Positions 9,155 through 18,505 of a DNA stretch of 64,000 nt are shown piece after piece; the stretch's first letter is position 1, and the number at the start of each line of letters is the position of its first letter. Origin of the DNA: Chloroflexus aurantiacus J-10-fl (lineage in GTDB: Bacteria; Chloroflexota; Chloroflexia; Chloroflexales; Chloroflexaceae); contig NC_010175.1 in assembly GCF_000018865.1 (NCBI RefSeq), positions 310,001-374,000 on the forward strand, given 5' to 3'. The notes below the pieces were generated by a model, which was not told where the DNA came from, ran no database searches, and was given only the letters and a program-made list of their open reading frames with translations. A program made the translations under genes and the position numbers.

Positions 9155-10180
9155 ATGACACAGGTCAACGCGATAGGATTATCGAAAGCCGATTACCGGG
9201 GCGCACCCTCTACCCTTTGCGCCGGCTGCGGCCACGACTCCGTTGCCAGCCAGATTATAGCCGCCGCCTTCGAGCTATCGCTCCAACCCCACACTGTTAT
9301 TCGGATGAGCGGGATCGGTTGTTCCAGTAAGTCCGCCGCCTATTTTCTGGGGCGATCTCATGGCTTCAATTCGCTGCATGGTCGTATGCCATCGGTCACT
9401 ACCGGTGCCCATCTTGCCAATCACACCCTGCGCCCTCTGGCCGTCAGTGGTGATGGCGACACTGCCAGCATCGGCCTGGGACAATTCATTCATCTCCTGC
9501 GCCGAAATGTGCCAATCGTGTATATCGTGGAGAACAATGGCGTCTATGGGCTAACCAAAGGTCAGTTTTCGGCGACCGCCGATGAAGGGCAGGAGCTAAA
9601 ACACGCCGGTGTCAATCATCTACCACCGATTGATGTGTGTGCAGAAGCCATTCTGGCCGGCTGTGGCTTCGTCGCACGCTCATTCGCCGGCGACGCCAGG
9701 CAGGTCCGCGAGTTGATCAAAGCAGCCTTCAATGTACACGGCTCAGCAGTGATTGACGTGATTAGCCCTTGCGTTACCTTCAACAACCACGACCGCTCGA
9801 CCAAGAGCTATACCTACGGTAAGACCCACGAGACACCCATCCACGACATCAGTTTCATCCCGCACTACGACGAGGTCACGGTCGATTACGAGCCGGGTGA
9901 AGTGCGTGATGTGCAGCTTCACGATGGGCCGGTGATTCGGTTACGTAAACTCAACCGCGATCACGATCCGACTGATCGCAGTGCGGCACTGGCCCTCCTC
10001 GAGCAGGCACGGGCCAACAACGAGTTTGTGACCGGACTAATCTACCTCAATGAACGGCGGCCTACGCTGGCGGAAACGCTGGGCATAGGAAGTACACCCA
10101 TCGCAGCACTGCCCGAAGATCGTCTCCGACCATCACGCGAAGCATTTGCAGCAGTGATGGCCGAACTGGTTGATGGTTGA
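9155..10180 (+). CDS. korB: 2-oxoacid:ferredoxin oxidoreductase, beta subunit
   Basis: Thiamine-diphosphate-binding partner of KorA. Its 341 residues include the N-terminal cluster and TPP motif TLCAGCGHDSVASQII, the conserved RMSGIGCSSKS, the GDGDTASIGLGQFIH Mg/TPP motif and the paired VENNGVYGLTKGQFS. A later conserved Cys sits in DVISPCVTFNNHD. Start at ATG 9155 with a GGAGGAATT ribosome-binding site; co-transcribed with korA. Ferredoxin-linked oxidoreductases of this kind fit an anaerobic phototroph with reductive carbon metabolism (inference). Confidence 0.93.
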   Translation: MTQVNAIGLSKADYRGAPSTLCAGCGHDSVASQIIAAAFELSLQPHTVIRMSGIGCSSKSAAYFLGRSHGFNSLHGRMPSVTTGAHLANHTLRPLAVSGDGDTASIGLGQFIHLLRRNVPIVYIVENNGVYGLTKGQFSATADEGQELKHAGVNHLPPIDVCAEAILAGCGFVARSFAGDARQVRELIKAAFNVHGSAVIDVISPCVTFNNHDRSTKSYTYGKTHETPIHDISFIPHYDEVTVDYEPGEVRDVQLHDGPVIRLRKLNRDHDPTDRSAALALLEQARANNEFVTGLIYLNERRPTLAETLGIGSTPIAALPEDRLRPSREAFAAVMAELVDG

Positions 10181-10259
10181 GAATCAGCTCGCTGCCAGCA
10201 TCAAATCAGTTCACCCCGGTTGGGTAACGAGGATAATTGTTATCGCTGGCGAAAACCCG

Positions 10260-10288
10260 GTAGGGGCAGGACTTATACCTGCCCCTAC
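10260..10288. repeat. GTAGGGGC-type palindromic hairpin
   Basis: GTAGGGGCAGG (10260-10270) and CCTGCCCCTAC (10278-10288) form a perfect 11-bp stem with a 7-nt loop, about 80 bp after korB. A sister palindrome with the same GTAGGGGCA ends occurs at 26656-26684, suggesting a dispersed REP-like family; it could also terminate korAB. Confidence 0.6.
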
Positions 10289-10309
10289 TGTTAATCCAGA
10301 ACCTAATGC

Positions 10310-10635
10310 AGGCTCATTCATTATTAACAGACTCCCTGATCGTGAGGAGCACGTACAGCATCCTCGTGACCAGCGGGGTCAACAGCACGACAAGCTCAGG
10401 ATCGTGAGCATGGCTGATGCGGCAGCATGGCTGCCGCACTCCAAACGTCGCGACACGCGCATGACGAGCGGGCAAAGCAATCAATCCCATGAGTGATAGC
10501 ACTGGAGATGGTCGTCAACCCTCCAGGCTGCCGGTATGGCAGCCTGGGAGCAGGATGTTTTTAGTGGTTGGCAAGCATTCATGAGCCTGTGCGATGGTTG
10601 GGTAGCACTACCACACAGCTTTTATGAAATAAGTT
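10310..10635 (+). repeat. MITE-like dispersed repeat, copy B (full length)
   Basis: A 326-bp copy between korB and the convergent MutL-like gene. The 5' end reads AGGCTCATTCATTATTAAC, the 3' end CAGCTTTTATGAAATAAGTT. The internal hairpin GCGGCAGCATGGCTGCCGC is perfect here. A second perfect stem (CCAGGCTGCC/GGCAGCCTGG) occupies 10521-10545. Same order of blocks as in copies A and C. Confidence 0.75.
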
Positions 10636-10680
10636 CAAGCAGGTTTCTTGCCTGCTCCTGTTACCTGCACTACCTCAGCA

Positions 10681-12705
10681 TCAGGGCTTGCGCCGCCCAA
10701 ACCAGCTCCGGCGGGCAGGTTTGGACACCTGCTGGCGGAGTTGTGCAATATCATCGTCCGGTGAAGCCGGTACCGTCTCCGTTGTCGGTAGCGTTGCCTC
10801 AGATGTCTTTGCCGGCTGTGGTGCCCGTTTAAACCAGCTTCGACGAGGCTTGGGTGCTGTAGAAGGTGCAGCAACGACCGGGGCAGGCATTTCTGGCAGC
10901 GAAATTACCGGTTCGGGGTATGGGCTATCGCTATGTTCGGCACCTACGGCCCGTAACCATGACCACAGCAAACGGCGACGTTCAGCACCATCGGCCGGTA
11001 GCGTCAGCGGACGACCTCGTGCATCGATGATCAGGCCAAGCAGGCTCCCGTGAACCTCGGCAGGATCACTCTCAACAGCCTCACCGGGCGCGGCCTGTCC
11101 GACACGCACGGTAGCAGCCGGTTTTACCTTGACCTGGGCATAACGACCGACAGACAGAGGAAGACGGATCAACTCGCCATGACGAACCTGCACCCGCTCG
11201 CTATCGCCACCAACCGTAATCAGCTCAACATCGGCGACAGGTTCACCGATCCGACTGCCACCCTGCAATACAATACACGTCGCCAACGGTGTATTGTTCA
11301 ACAAGTCGTGGTCAAAAATCGAGATCGCAGCATCAGTACTAAGCGCAGCAATCCCACCACACACTGATAACAGACTCAGCATATCGAGGTGAATGGGAAG
11401 CAACAAACCGGGCAGTTCATTTGCCGGTTGTAAACCATCCAGTAAGGCCAGTAGGGCCATTCCGGGATGCGGGGCATGCGTCAGTACACCACCACCGGCC
11501 AGCAACCGTTCGTAGGCAAGGGGTGTCTGCTCGTCGCGGAGGGCAGCAACGCCCAGGGCCAATGCTTCACGGGCAAGCGCCAGATCGAGATAGCAATCTT
11601 CACGGGTCGCCGGTAGCGTTTGGGGACGCAGCATGCGATTGAGTAAGCGTTCAATCAACTCTTGTTCTTCAATGGCAAACGGTAGCCAGCGGGCAATTGC
11701 CGCCGGGCCGACCTCACTGAGCAACGCACCGACGCCAAAAGCTGTGCCACAAACGCCGTGGAGTGTTGCAGCGATCTGATCGGGTGCCGCAGCGATCAAC
11801 GTTGTAGTTGTCGCCCCAACATCGACGTACAGCACCGCTTGTTGCTGGCGCTCGGCCAGGAATCGCGTCATGACATACTGCGATTCAGCGACAGTTCGCA
11901 ATGTGGTCTGATCAGGCGCGCTCAATTGATCGATACCCGGCACATCGGTTAATTGCCGGGCATAGCAGGCCAGCAAAGCCTGCCGCAGCGGCGTCAATAC
12001 TTCCTGATCGAGGGCAGGGCGCACATTCGCAACCGTTATCAGCTCACAGTTGTGCCCACCAAGAGCAGCCTGAATCTGGGGTTGAACAGATGTATTGCCG
12101 GCATAAATAATGGTTGGTAGCGGCTGACGTATCGCCGCGGTGAATGAAAGTTTGAGGTTAATCAGGTGGGCAAGACGCTTCATGGCCTCGACCGTTCCAC
12201 CCTCAACGCCACCGGCTAACACAACAACATCCGGCAAGAGGGGTAGCAAGGTCTCAAGCTGACGCTCAAGCCACGACTGCATAACACCTGTCGTTGATCG
12301 AGCCGAGACATCATCCAGAGTGACGACCGCCAACACCACACTGGGCACCCCACGAACAGCATGCAGTGCGCTACGGGCTGACACATCAGACGCAATGGCC
12401 GCCACTACGACGCGCAATGGTTCAAGTGCCGATGTCACAACTATGACCGCATCAATGCCATCACCAGTACTGATGCGCGGCATCAGTAAACGACCATCGC
12501 GCAACAATTGCCGTCCGGTGAGATCGGCCAGTTGCGCTGTCGCTTCCTGCACCGCAAAAAAGACATTCCGGTACGGCAATTCACGACTGGTGAGCGTTTC
12601 GGTTTGTCCGATCAGACGGCTTTCACCATCAACCTCATCAATGAGCGAAACCCGGGTAATCAGACTACCAATTTCAACTGCCAGTATCGCCCGTACAAGT
12701 TCCAT
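10681..12705 (-). CDS. MutL-like (glutamate mutase L family) actin-fold ATPase
   Basis: A 674-residue protein with two ASKHA-type ATPase signatures. The first is ILAVEIGSLITRVSLID at the N-terminus (phosphate-1). The second is YVDVGATTTTLIAA (phosphate-2), with LLAGGGVLTHAPHPGM as the adenosine-type motif, and PDVVVLAGGVEGG as the segment typical of the MutL family. MutL is usually linked to cobalamin-dependent glutamate mutase, but no mutase gene is present here. The last about 80 residues are Pro/Arg-rich and repeat a short motif (RRSWFKR and RRSWFGR), possibly membrane or partner binding. Start is ATG 12705. It is the last gene of a five-gene operon of membrane proteins, suggesting an energy-providing or switch role in that system (inference). 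Confidence 0.72.
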   Translation of the reverse strand: MELVRAILAVEIGSLITRVSLIDEVDGESRLIGQTETLTSRELPYRNVFFAVQEATAQLADLTGRQLLRDGRLLMPRISTGDGIDAVIVVTSALEPLRVVVAAIASDVSARSALHAVRGVPSVVLAVVTLDDVSARSTTGVMQSWLERQLETLLPLLPDVVVLAGGVEGGTVEAMKRLAHLINLKLSFTAAIRQPLPTIIYAGNTSVQPQIQAALGGHNCELITVANVRPALDQEVLTPLRQALLACYARQLTDVPGIDQLSAPDQTTLRTVAESQYVMTRFLAERQQQAVLYVDVGATTTTLIAAAPDQIAATLHGVCGTAFGVGALLSEVGPAAIARWLPFAIEEQELIERLLNRMLRPQTLPATREDCYLDLALAREALALGVAALRDEQTPLAYERLLAGGGVLTHAPHPGMALLALLDGLQPANELPGLLLPIHLDMLSLLSVCGGIAALSTDAAISIFDHDLLNNTPLATCIVLQGGSRIGEPVADVELITVGGDSERVQVRHGELIRLPLSVGRYAQVKVKPAATVRVGQAAPGEAVESDPAEVHGSLLGLIIDARGRPLTLPADGAERRRLLWSWLRAVGAEHSDSPYPEPVISLPEMPAPVVAAPSTAPKPRRSWFKRAPQPAKTSEATLPTTETVPASPDDDIAQLRQQVSKPARRSWFGRRKP

Positions 12706-12746
12706 GCACTCTACCCCGAAATATGCGACGCATAGACGCCCAGGTG

Positions 12747-13394
12747 CTACATACCAGCAATAGCCCGTATCCAATCAATAATGAACAGGAGCCGCTCATT
12801 GAGGGCAGCAAGGTATGAAACAATACTACCGGCCAGAAAGAAACCGAACGCCAGCAGCAATATCCAGCGCCCTACACTCGCCACCAGATCAATCCACCGC
12901 TGCCGGTTTGGATTGGACGAGCGGGTCAACGAAAAGGACAATAAGGTCGCTATCGAGCCAATAAGTAAGACAATACTCCCCAGAATTGCTACCGGTGATG
13001 AAAGATCAGATCGAGTTGCATCGAGCACCTGCGGGAGTATCGTTCCAACAACGGCACCACCAACCACCAGTGCAGCGCCCACACCAAAAACGAGTGCTAA
13101 CGGCAGATTGGCCAGCCACGAACTGGTCTGTTGACCACTTATCCGCGTCAACAATAATGCCGCCAGAAAGAAAGGAGTCAGGCGTAGCGTCAGCAATACC
13201 GGTTGATCGCCGGCAGCAAGCACATCAATCACTGCCGGTCGCAACACCTGATGATATATCACCACAAATGCGTAGCCTAAAGCGACACCAACAAACAGGT
13301 ATTGGACCAACCGAAAGGCCGGTGTATCGCCCAGAACACGGCTGAAGACCAGTAGCGTAAGCAAGATCGGAATAAGGTTGATTGCAATGTCCAT
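12747..13394 (-). CDS. Polytopic membrane protein of the WL-repeat operon
   Basis: A 215-residue, very hydrophobic protein with about six predicted membrane segments (for example INLIPILLTLLVFS, LVFGVGAALVVGGAVVG, ILGSIVLLIGSIATLL, ILLLAFGFFLAGSIVS). No catalytic motif or known family was recognised. Its ATG overlaps the stop codon of the upstream WL-repeat gene by one base (TGATG on the minus strand), so translation is probably coupled. It precedes the MutL-like ATPase by 41 bp. Confidence 0.75.
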   Translation of the reverse strand: MDIAINLIPILLTLLVFSRVLGDTPAFRLVQYLFVGVALGYAFVVIYHQVLRPAVIDVLAAGDQPVLLTLRLTPFFLAALLLTRISGQQTSSWLANLPLALVFGVGAALVVGGAVVGTILPQVLDATRSDLSSPVAILGSIVLLIGSIATLLSFSLTRSSNPNRQRWIDLVASVGRWILLLAFGFFLAGSIVSYLAALNERLLFIIDWIRAIAGM

Positions 13395-16300
13395 CAGCCT
13401 CTACCTCGTGCCAGGCGTCGCAACTGCCCAATCCCAACAATGAAGGCCCCCAATAGCAGGACGCCAACAAACGCTATCGTTGCCCATGTCTGGTAGGAAA
13501 GCTCAGGTGTTGCCAGGTTATCAGCCTTTCCGGCAGCCAGCAAATCACTGGCACCACGTTGACCGGCAACCGCATACACATTGGGTAGGCGCGTATAGGG
13601 TAGCACTTGTGGATAGACCTCTTGCGGGAGCAAGAATGCAATCGGCACCTGCGGAGCGGCACTATGAATCTGCTCCATCCAGGCCTGTACATCCTGAACC
13701 TGATCGGCCATCACCACAATCATCGCCAGATCACGTAGTGACTGAATGCGTGGCGTTCCATCTGAGCGCGTAGCCAGCAAGCCGGCAGTCGCATCCTGGC
13801 CGGTATAGTCACGACGCAACTCTGCCCGCAAATCTATCGCCATACTGCGCAATGCCAGTTCACCGCCTGGACGATACCCCAGCAAGACGTAATCACGACC
13901 GCCGAAGATCACACCATTTTCGTTGTTGTAGCCGGCTGATCGTAACGGCCCAATCACATCAAAGGCAAGCAATGATCCCTGGAGATCGGTACTGACGATA
14001 ATCAGTTTTGTCCGATCCGCAGTTAATCTGGTGAGCAGCACATCTTCAAGTGGACGCAGCTCAGCGACACGCTGAGCACCCCATTCATACGCTACTAAAA
14101 CCACATCCTCACTGCTCAGACCGGCAAGTTGTTCGTTCAACGCAACAGCCACCGGCGACGGTTGAGCGCGATTCGTAAACGTGGCAGTGAGACCGGGAAT
14201 AGCGATACCGATCAACACAGCGATCAGCAGTACCACTGCCAGCCACTGTTCCAGGGTCGGTAAACGACGCCGAACGATTACTGGACGTTCAACAGGCAGG
14301 ATTGCCGGTAGCGGTGATTGCAGGAGTCGTTCAAGCAATGCAGCAGCGGCAATTTGATCATCGGTGCGCTGTGCAGGTGCAGGAGGTGGTGGCTTTACAA
14401 CAACCACGTCAGGCCCTGCAACGACCTCTTCTTCCTCCTCGGCTTCGCGGTGGCGCAGACGTTCCAGCCAGTCAGACAAGGGAGTAATGGCAGGCTCAAC
14501 AGCTCGTTCGGTCGAGGCCCGCAACCATGGCGGTAGCTCAGCACCGCTGAAGAATTCGTCGCTGGTTGAACTTGTAGTGAGCGAAGGTTCGGCGATTGGT
14601 GCATTCTCGGCTGGAGCTGATTGTAACCAGGAGATGGCCTCCGCTGAGACATCTGCTGTCAACCAATCAGGAGTATCAACCGGAGCAGTTGAAGCTTGCT
14701 GCAGCCAGTCCGGAACATCACTTCCAGCCGCCGGTGCCGACTCTTCCTGCAACCACACCGGTACGTCGCTACCCGCCGCTGGAGCGGCCTCTTCCCGCAA
14801 CCACGCCGGTACGTCGCCACCCGCCGCTGGAGCCGCCTCTTCCCGCAACCACGCCGGTACGTCGCTACCCGCCGCTGGAGCCGCCTCTTCCCGCAACCAC
14901 GCCGGTACGTCGCTACCCGCCGCTGGAGCGGCCTCTTCCCGCAACCACGCCGGTACGTCGCTACCCGCCGCTGGAGCGGCCTCTTCCCGCAACCACGCCG
15001 GTACGTCGCTACCCGCCGCTGGAGCGGCCTCTTCCCGCAACCACGCCGGTACGTCGCTACCCGCCGCTGGAGCGGCCTCTTCCCGCAACCACGCCGGTAC
15101 GTCGCTACCCGCCGCTGGAGCGGCCTCTTCCCGCAACCACGCCGGTACGTCGCTACCCGCCGCCGGTGCCGCCTCTTCCCGCAACCACGCCGGTACGTCG
15201 CTACCCGCCGCCGGTGCCGCCTCTTCCCGCAACCACGCCGGTACGTCGCTACCCGCCGCTGGGGCTGCCTCTTCCCGCAACCACGCCGGTACGTCGCTAC
15301 CCGCCGCTGGAGCGGCCTCTTCCTGCAACCACGCCGGTACGTCGCTACCAGCCGCTGGGGCTGCCTCTTCCCGCAACCACGCCGGCACGTCGCTACCCGC
15401 CGCTGGGGCTGCCTCTTCCCGCAACCACGCCGGTACGTCGCTACCAGCCGCTGGAGCGGCCTCTTCCCGCAACCACGCCGGTACGTCGCTACCCGCCGCC
15501 GGTGCCGCCTCTTCCCGCAACCACGCCGGTACGTCGCTACCCGCCGCCGGTGCCGCCTCTTCCTGCAACCACGCTGGCGCTTCACTGGCGGCAGCCGGCC
15601 ATTCGTCGGCAGCGGGGGCCTCGGCCTCGCGCAGCCAGGTTGGGATGTCACCCTCTCGCTCTGCCGGGGCCGCCTCTTCCCGCAACCACGCCGGTACGTC
15701 GCTACCCGTCGCTGGGGCGGCTTCTTCCTGCAACCACGCCGGCGCTTCACTGGCGGCAGCCGGCCATTCATCAGCCGCAGGTGCCTCGGCTTCGCGCAGC
15801 CAGGTTGGGATGTCACCTGCGCGCTCTGCCGGCGCCGCTTCGTCTTGCAACCACGCCGGCGCTTCACTGGCGGCGGTAGCCGGCCATTCGTCGGCAGCAG
15901 GTGCCTCGGCCTCGCGCAGCCAGGTTGGGATGTCACCTGCGCGCTCTGCCGGTGTCCCTTCTTCCTGCAACCACGCCGGCGCTTCACTGGCGGCAGCCGG
16001 CCATTCATCAGCCGCAGGTGCCTCGGCCTCGCGCAGCCAGGTTGGGATGTCACCCTCTCGCTCTGCTGGAGCCGCTTCGTCTTGCAACCACGCCGGCGCT
16101 TCACTGGCGGCGGCAGCCGGCCATTCATCAGCCGCAGGTGCCTCGGCCTCGCGCAGCCAGGTTGGGATGTCACCCTCTCGCTCTGCTGGGGCCGCTTCGT
16201 CTTGCAACCACGCCGGCGCTTCACTGGCGGCGGCAGCCGGCCATTCATCAGCCGCAGGTGCCTCGGCCTCGCGCAGCCAGGCTGGGATGTCACCCTCTCG

Positions 16301-17809
16301 CTCTGCTGGAGCCGCTTCGTCTTGCAGCCACGCTGGCGCTTCACTGGCAGCAGCCGGCCATTCGTCGGCAGCAGGTGCCTCGGCCTCGCGCAGCCAGGTT
16401 GGGATGTCACCCTCTCGCTCTGCTGGGGCCGCTTCGTCTTGCAGCCACGCTGGCGCTTCACTGGCAGCAGCCGGCCATTCGTCGGCAGTAGGTGCCTCGG
16501 CCTCGCGCAGCCAGGTTGGGATGTCACCCTCTCGCTCTGCTGGGGCCGCTTCGTCTTGCAGCCAGGCCGGCACTTCACTGGCAGCGGCAGCCGGCCATTC
16601 ATCAGCCGCAGGTGCCTCGGCCTCGCGCAGCCAGGTTGGGATGTCACCTGCGCGCTCTGCCGGTGTCCCTTCTTCCTGCAACCACGCTGGCGCTTCACTG
16701 GCGGCAGCAGCCGGCCATTCATCAGCCGCAGGTACCTCGGCCTCGCGCAGCCAGGTTGGGATGTCGGCAGAGGCTTCAGGCTCAGAACCGGCAGGCGTCA
16801 ACCTCGAAGGAGCAGACAGATCGACACCTTCCTGCCCGGGGACAACAGCACGACTATCGGCCAGCAACGTTGGCGCATCAGGTGCAATCGCAGGTGAAGT
16901 CGGCGATAGAGAAGACTCATCTTCGAGCAGCCAGGAAGGCAAATCAAGACGCACCGAACCCGGTGCCGCAGGTGGCTCATCACCAGCAACATCCTGTAAC
17001 CAGGCCGGTAGAGCCGGTGCCGAAGGATCAACAGGCGGTGGCTGAGCCGAGGAGAGCCAGTCAGGACTATCGGTCGCGACAACCGTCTCAGCATTTGCAG
17101 CACCGGCTCGCGCCCAATCATCCTCTGAGGCCAGTCTGGCCAACTCATCCAGCCAATCGGTTGGAGTCTTTTCAGACGCTTCCTTCGCTTCAACCGGAGG
17201 GGTCGTCTCTGCCGGAGGTAAAGACGCTAAGGCTTGCGAGACATCCTCTTCACTCAACTCACGCAACCAATCGGGAACACCGGCGTTTGGATCAGGGGGT
17301 GCCGGTTCTGGCGACTGTTCTGCTGAAGCTGGCTCAACCTCATCTTCATGACCCATACTGCGCAGCCAATCGGTCGGGCCGACCGGCATCCGCAGGCGCG
17401 AACTCGTCGTTGGTGGCGGTTCAGACGGTGTCACCGGGCCAGTCGACGTCTCACCCCCCAACCCTTGCAGCCAGCCGGTGGCCCCAAAGGTTGAAGGGCG
17501 TTCAGCCGGCGGTTCAGCCTCAACACCACCTAACCATTCAGCGGCGGAACCGGTATCAGCAAGCGGATCGGCAACCTCGGCTTGCAATTCGGCCAGCCAG
17601 TCGGGCACACTTGCCGATTCGGCTGCCGACTCAGAGGCTGGTTCAGGTTCAGTAAGCCAGGCAGGCGGATGGTCTGTTGCCGGCGTCGGGGCTGGAGGGG
17701 TAAAACTATCAATACCGCGCAACCAGGCCGGCGTCTCATCAGCGGCGTCGGTTGGCGGTGGAGGCAAGGGTACATTACGCAACCACGGTGGTAGGTGTTC
17801 CATAGACAT
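13394..17809 (-). CDS. Giant WL-motif repeat protein with C-terminal membrane domain
   Basis: About 1471 residues. The N-terminal two thirds are Ala/Pro/Glu-rich, with the short motif P-x-W-L repeated dozens of times. First come irregular units (LPPWLRN, TPAWLRG, VPDWLAE, PTDWLRSM), then about ten 39-40-residue units containing GDIPTWLREAEAP and ASEAPAWLQDEAAP, then about eighteen nearly identical 16-residue units with consensus APAAGSDVPAWLREEA. After a Glu-rich stretch there is one membrane segment (LAVVLLIAVLIGIAIPGLT), a folded region of about 200 residues (SSEDVVLVAYEWGAQRVAEL onward) and a final membrane helix (WATIAFVGVLLLGAFIVGIG). ATGs at 17809 and 17803 are possible starts. The repeats look like tandem linear docking motifs. 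Function is unknown; it is flanked in its operon by membrane proteins and an ATPase. Confidence 0.8.
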   Translation of the reverse strand: MSMEHLPPWLRNVPLPPPPTDAADETPAWLRGIDSFTPPAPTPATDHPPAWLTEPEPASESAAESASVPDWLAELQAEVADPLADTGSAAEWLGGVEAEPPAERPSTFGATGWLQGLGGETSTGPVTPSEPPPTTSSRLRMPVGPTDWLRSMGHEDEVEPASAEQSPEPAPPDPNAGVPDWLRELSEEDVSQALASLPPAETTPPVEAKEASEKTPTDWLDELARLASEDDWARAGAANAETVVATDSPDWLSSAQPPPVDPSAPALPAWLQDVAGDEPPAAPGSVRLDLPSWLLEDESSLSPTSPAIAPDAPTLLADSRAVVPGQEGVDLSAPSRLTPAGSEPEASADIPTWLREAEVPAADEWPAAAASEAPAWLQEEGTPAERAGDIPTWLREAEAPAADEWPAAAASEVPAWLQDEAAPAEREGDIPTWLREAEAPTADEWPAAASEAPAWLQDEAAPAEREGDIPTWLREAEAPAADEWPAAASEAPAWLQDEAAPAEREGDIPAWLREAEAPAADEWPAAAASEAPAWLQDEAAPAEREGDIPTWLREAEAPAADEWPAAAASEAPAWLQDEAAPAEREGDIPTWLREAEAPAADEWPAAASEAPAWLQEEGTPAERAGDIPTWLREAEAPAADEWPATAASEAPAWLQDEAAPAERAGDIPTWLREAEAPAADEWPAAASEAPAWLQEEAAPATGSDVPAWLREEAAPAEREGDIPTWLREAEAPAADEWPAAASEAPAWLQEEAAPAAGSDVPAWLREEAAPAAGSDVPAWLREEAAPAAGSDVPAWLREEAAPAAGSDVPAWLREEAAPAAGSDVPAWLQEEAAPAAGSDVPAWLREEAAPAAGSDVPAWLREEAAPAAGSDVPAWLREEAAPAAGSDVPAWLREEAAPAAGSDVPAWLREEAAPAAGSDVPAWLREEAAPAAGSDVPAWLREEAAPAAGSDVPAWLREEAAPAAGSDVPAWLREEAAPAAGSDVPAWLREEAAPAAGGDVPAWLREEAAPAAGSDVPVWLQEESAPAAGSDVPDWLQQASTAPVDTPDWLTADVSAEAISWLQSAPAENAPIAEPSLTTSSTSDEFFSGAELPPWLRASTERAVEPAITPLSDWLERLRHREAEEEEEVVAGPDVVVVKPPPPAPAQRTDDQIAAAALLERLLQSPLPAILPVERPVIVRRRLPTLEQWLAVVLLIAVLIGIAIPGLTATFTNRAQPSPVAVALNEQLAGLSSEDVVLVAYEWGAQRVAELRPLEDVLLTRLTADRTKLIIVSTDLQGSLLAFDVIGPLRSAGYNNENGVIFGGRDYVLLGYRPGGELALRSMAIDLRAELRRDYTGQDATAGLLATRSDGTPRIQSLRDLAMIVVMADQVQDVQAWMEQIHSAAPQVPIAFLLPQEVYPQVLPYTRLPNVYAVAGQRGASDLLAAGKADNLATPELSYQTWATIAFVGVLLLGAFIVGIGQLRRLARGRG
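14695..15575 (-). repeat. Coding minisatellite, 48-bp period (about 18 units)
   Basis: Within the WL-repeat gene, a 48-bp unit containing CCACGCCGGTACGTCGCTAC recurs about eighteen times with few changes, nearly all synonymous (GGAGCGGCC, GGTGCCGCC or GGGGCTGCC variants). The unit length is a multiple of three, so copy-number change keeps the frame. Confidence 0.9.
15590..16765 (-). repeat. Coding minisatellite, about 117-120-bp period (about 10 units)
   Basis: A second tandem array in the same gene. Each unit has a CAGCCAGGTTGGGATGTCAC block and a GGCGCTTCACTGGC block, encoding the 39-40-residue unit with two W-L motifs each. Units vary by in-frame triplets (one or two extra GCG/GCA), a mark of slippage or unequal crossing over. 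Confidence 0.88.
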
Positions 17810-17832
17810 TCGGGTGCCGCTACCCAACCGGA

Positions 17833-18501
17833 TCAACGGTCGGCATACGGCATATCAAAACCAATTAGCAGACGGACTCCGGCCACCAGCGCCCCAATCG
17901 CCGAGCCAAGCAGCAGACCGCGCGCTCCAGCCGCAACCAGATAGTCATTCACCCATTGTACCGTCTGCCCAATTATTGGCACGAGAGTTAATGGTGGCAA
18001 CTGAATAATCAACGCTATAAGCGCCACAGCTACCACAAACACAGCCTCGATGCGGCCACTACGCATTGCGCGCAACATGGCACTGAGTGCAAAAAACGAA
18101 AGCAGCGCTAACAGACTGGCGGCTAACGGTTCATAAATCAGACGAAAAACAGTACGGATCGGTGGATCAGCCAGAGTTGTCGGTAACGACAAACCGGTTG
18201 CAGTACGGGTTGGGTAGAAGATTCCAGCCACAATCACCACGATCATACCGGCCAGAAGCACGAGGCTGTACCCGGCCTCCGCTGATCGGCTACGAGCACG
18301 ACGTAGATGAACGAAAAACACACTTAACACGCCAATTGCAACCGCAATCGCTGTTATCAATGCTGCCCAGCGCACCAAAACGACAGCTATCGTACTTACT
18401 GCCGGGCCAGCACCGACAAAATCGAGCAGCACAATCAGGCCGCTAACCCCGGCAATTAACACAGTGATAAGCTGACGTGGATTGCGCAACGGAGATGACA
18501 T
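17833..18501 (-). CDS. Polytopic membrane protein of the WL-repeat operon
   Basis: A 222-residue hydrophobic protein with six to seven predicted membrane segments (LITVLIAGVSGLIVLLDFVG, VRWAALITAIAVAIGVLSVF, YSLVLLAGMIVVIVAGIFY, AASLLALLSFFALSAML and others). No known family was recognised. The start at ATG 18501 directly follows the stop of the upstream DUF6754-like gene (18506); its own stop lies about 24 bp before the ATG of the WL-repeat gene. Probably part of one membrane complex with its neighbours (inference). Confidence 0.75.
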   Translation of the reverse strand: MSSPLRNPRQLITVLIAGVSGLIVLLDFVGAGPAVSTIAVVLVRWAALITAIAVAIGVLSVFFVHLRRARSRSAEAGYSLVLLAGMIVVIVAGIFYPTRTATGLSLPTTLADPPIRTVFRLIYEPLAASLLALLSFFALSAMLRAMRSGRIEAVFVVAVALIALIIQLPPLTLVPIIGQTVQWVNDYLVAAGARGLLLGSAIGALVAGVRLLIGFDMPYADR

Positions 18502-18505
18502 TACC

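Noticed and set aside
14364-17045. Long plus-strand open frames across the WL-repeat gene (also 14596-15879 and 14696-16897)
   Set aside because: They are antisense shadows of the repeated units; any frame stays open because the repeat length is a multiple of three. The minus-strand frame has membrane segments, non-repeat domains and operon context.
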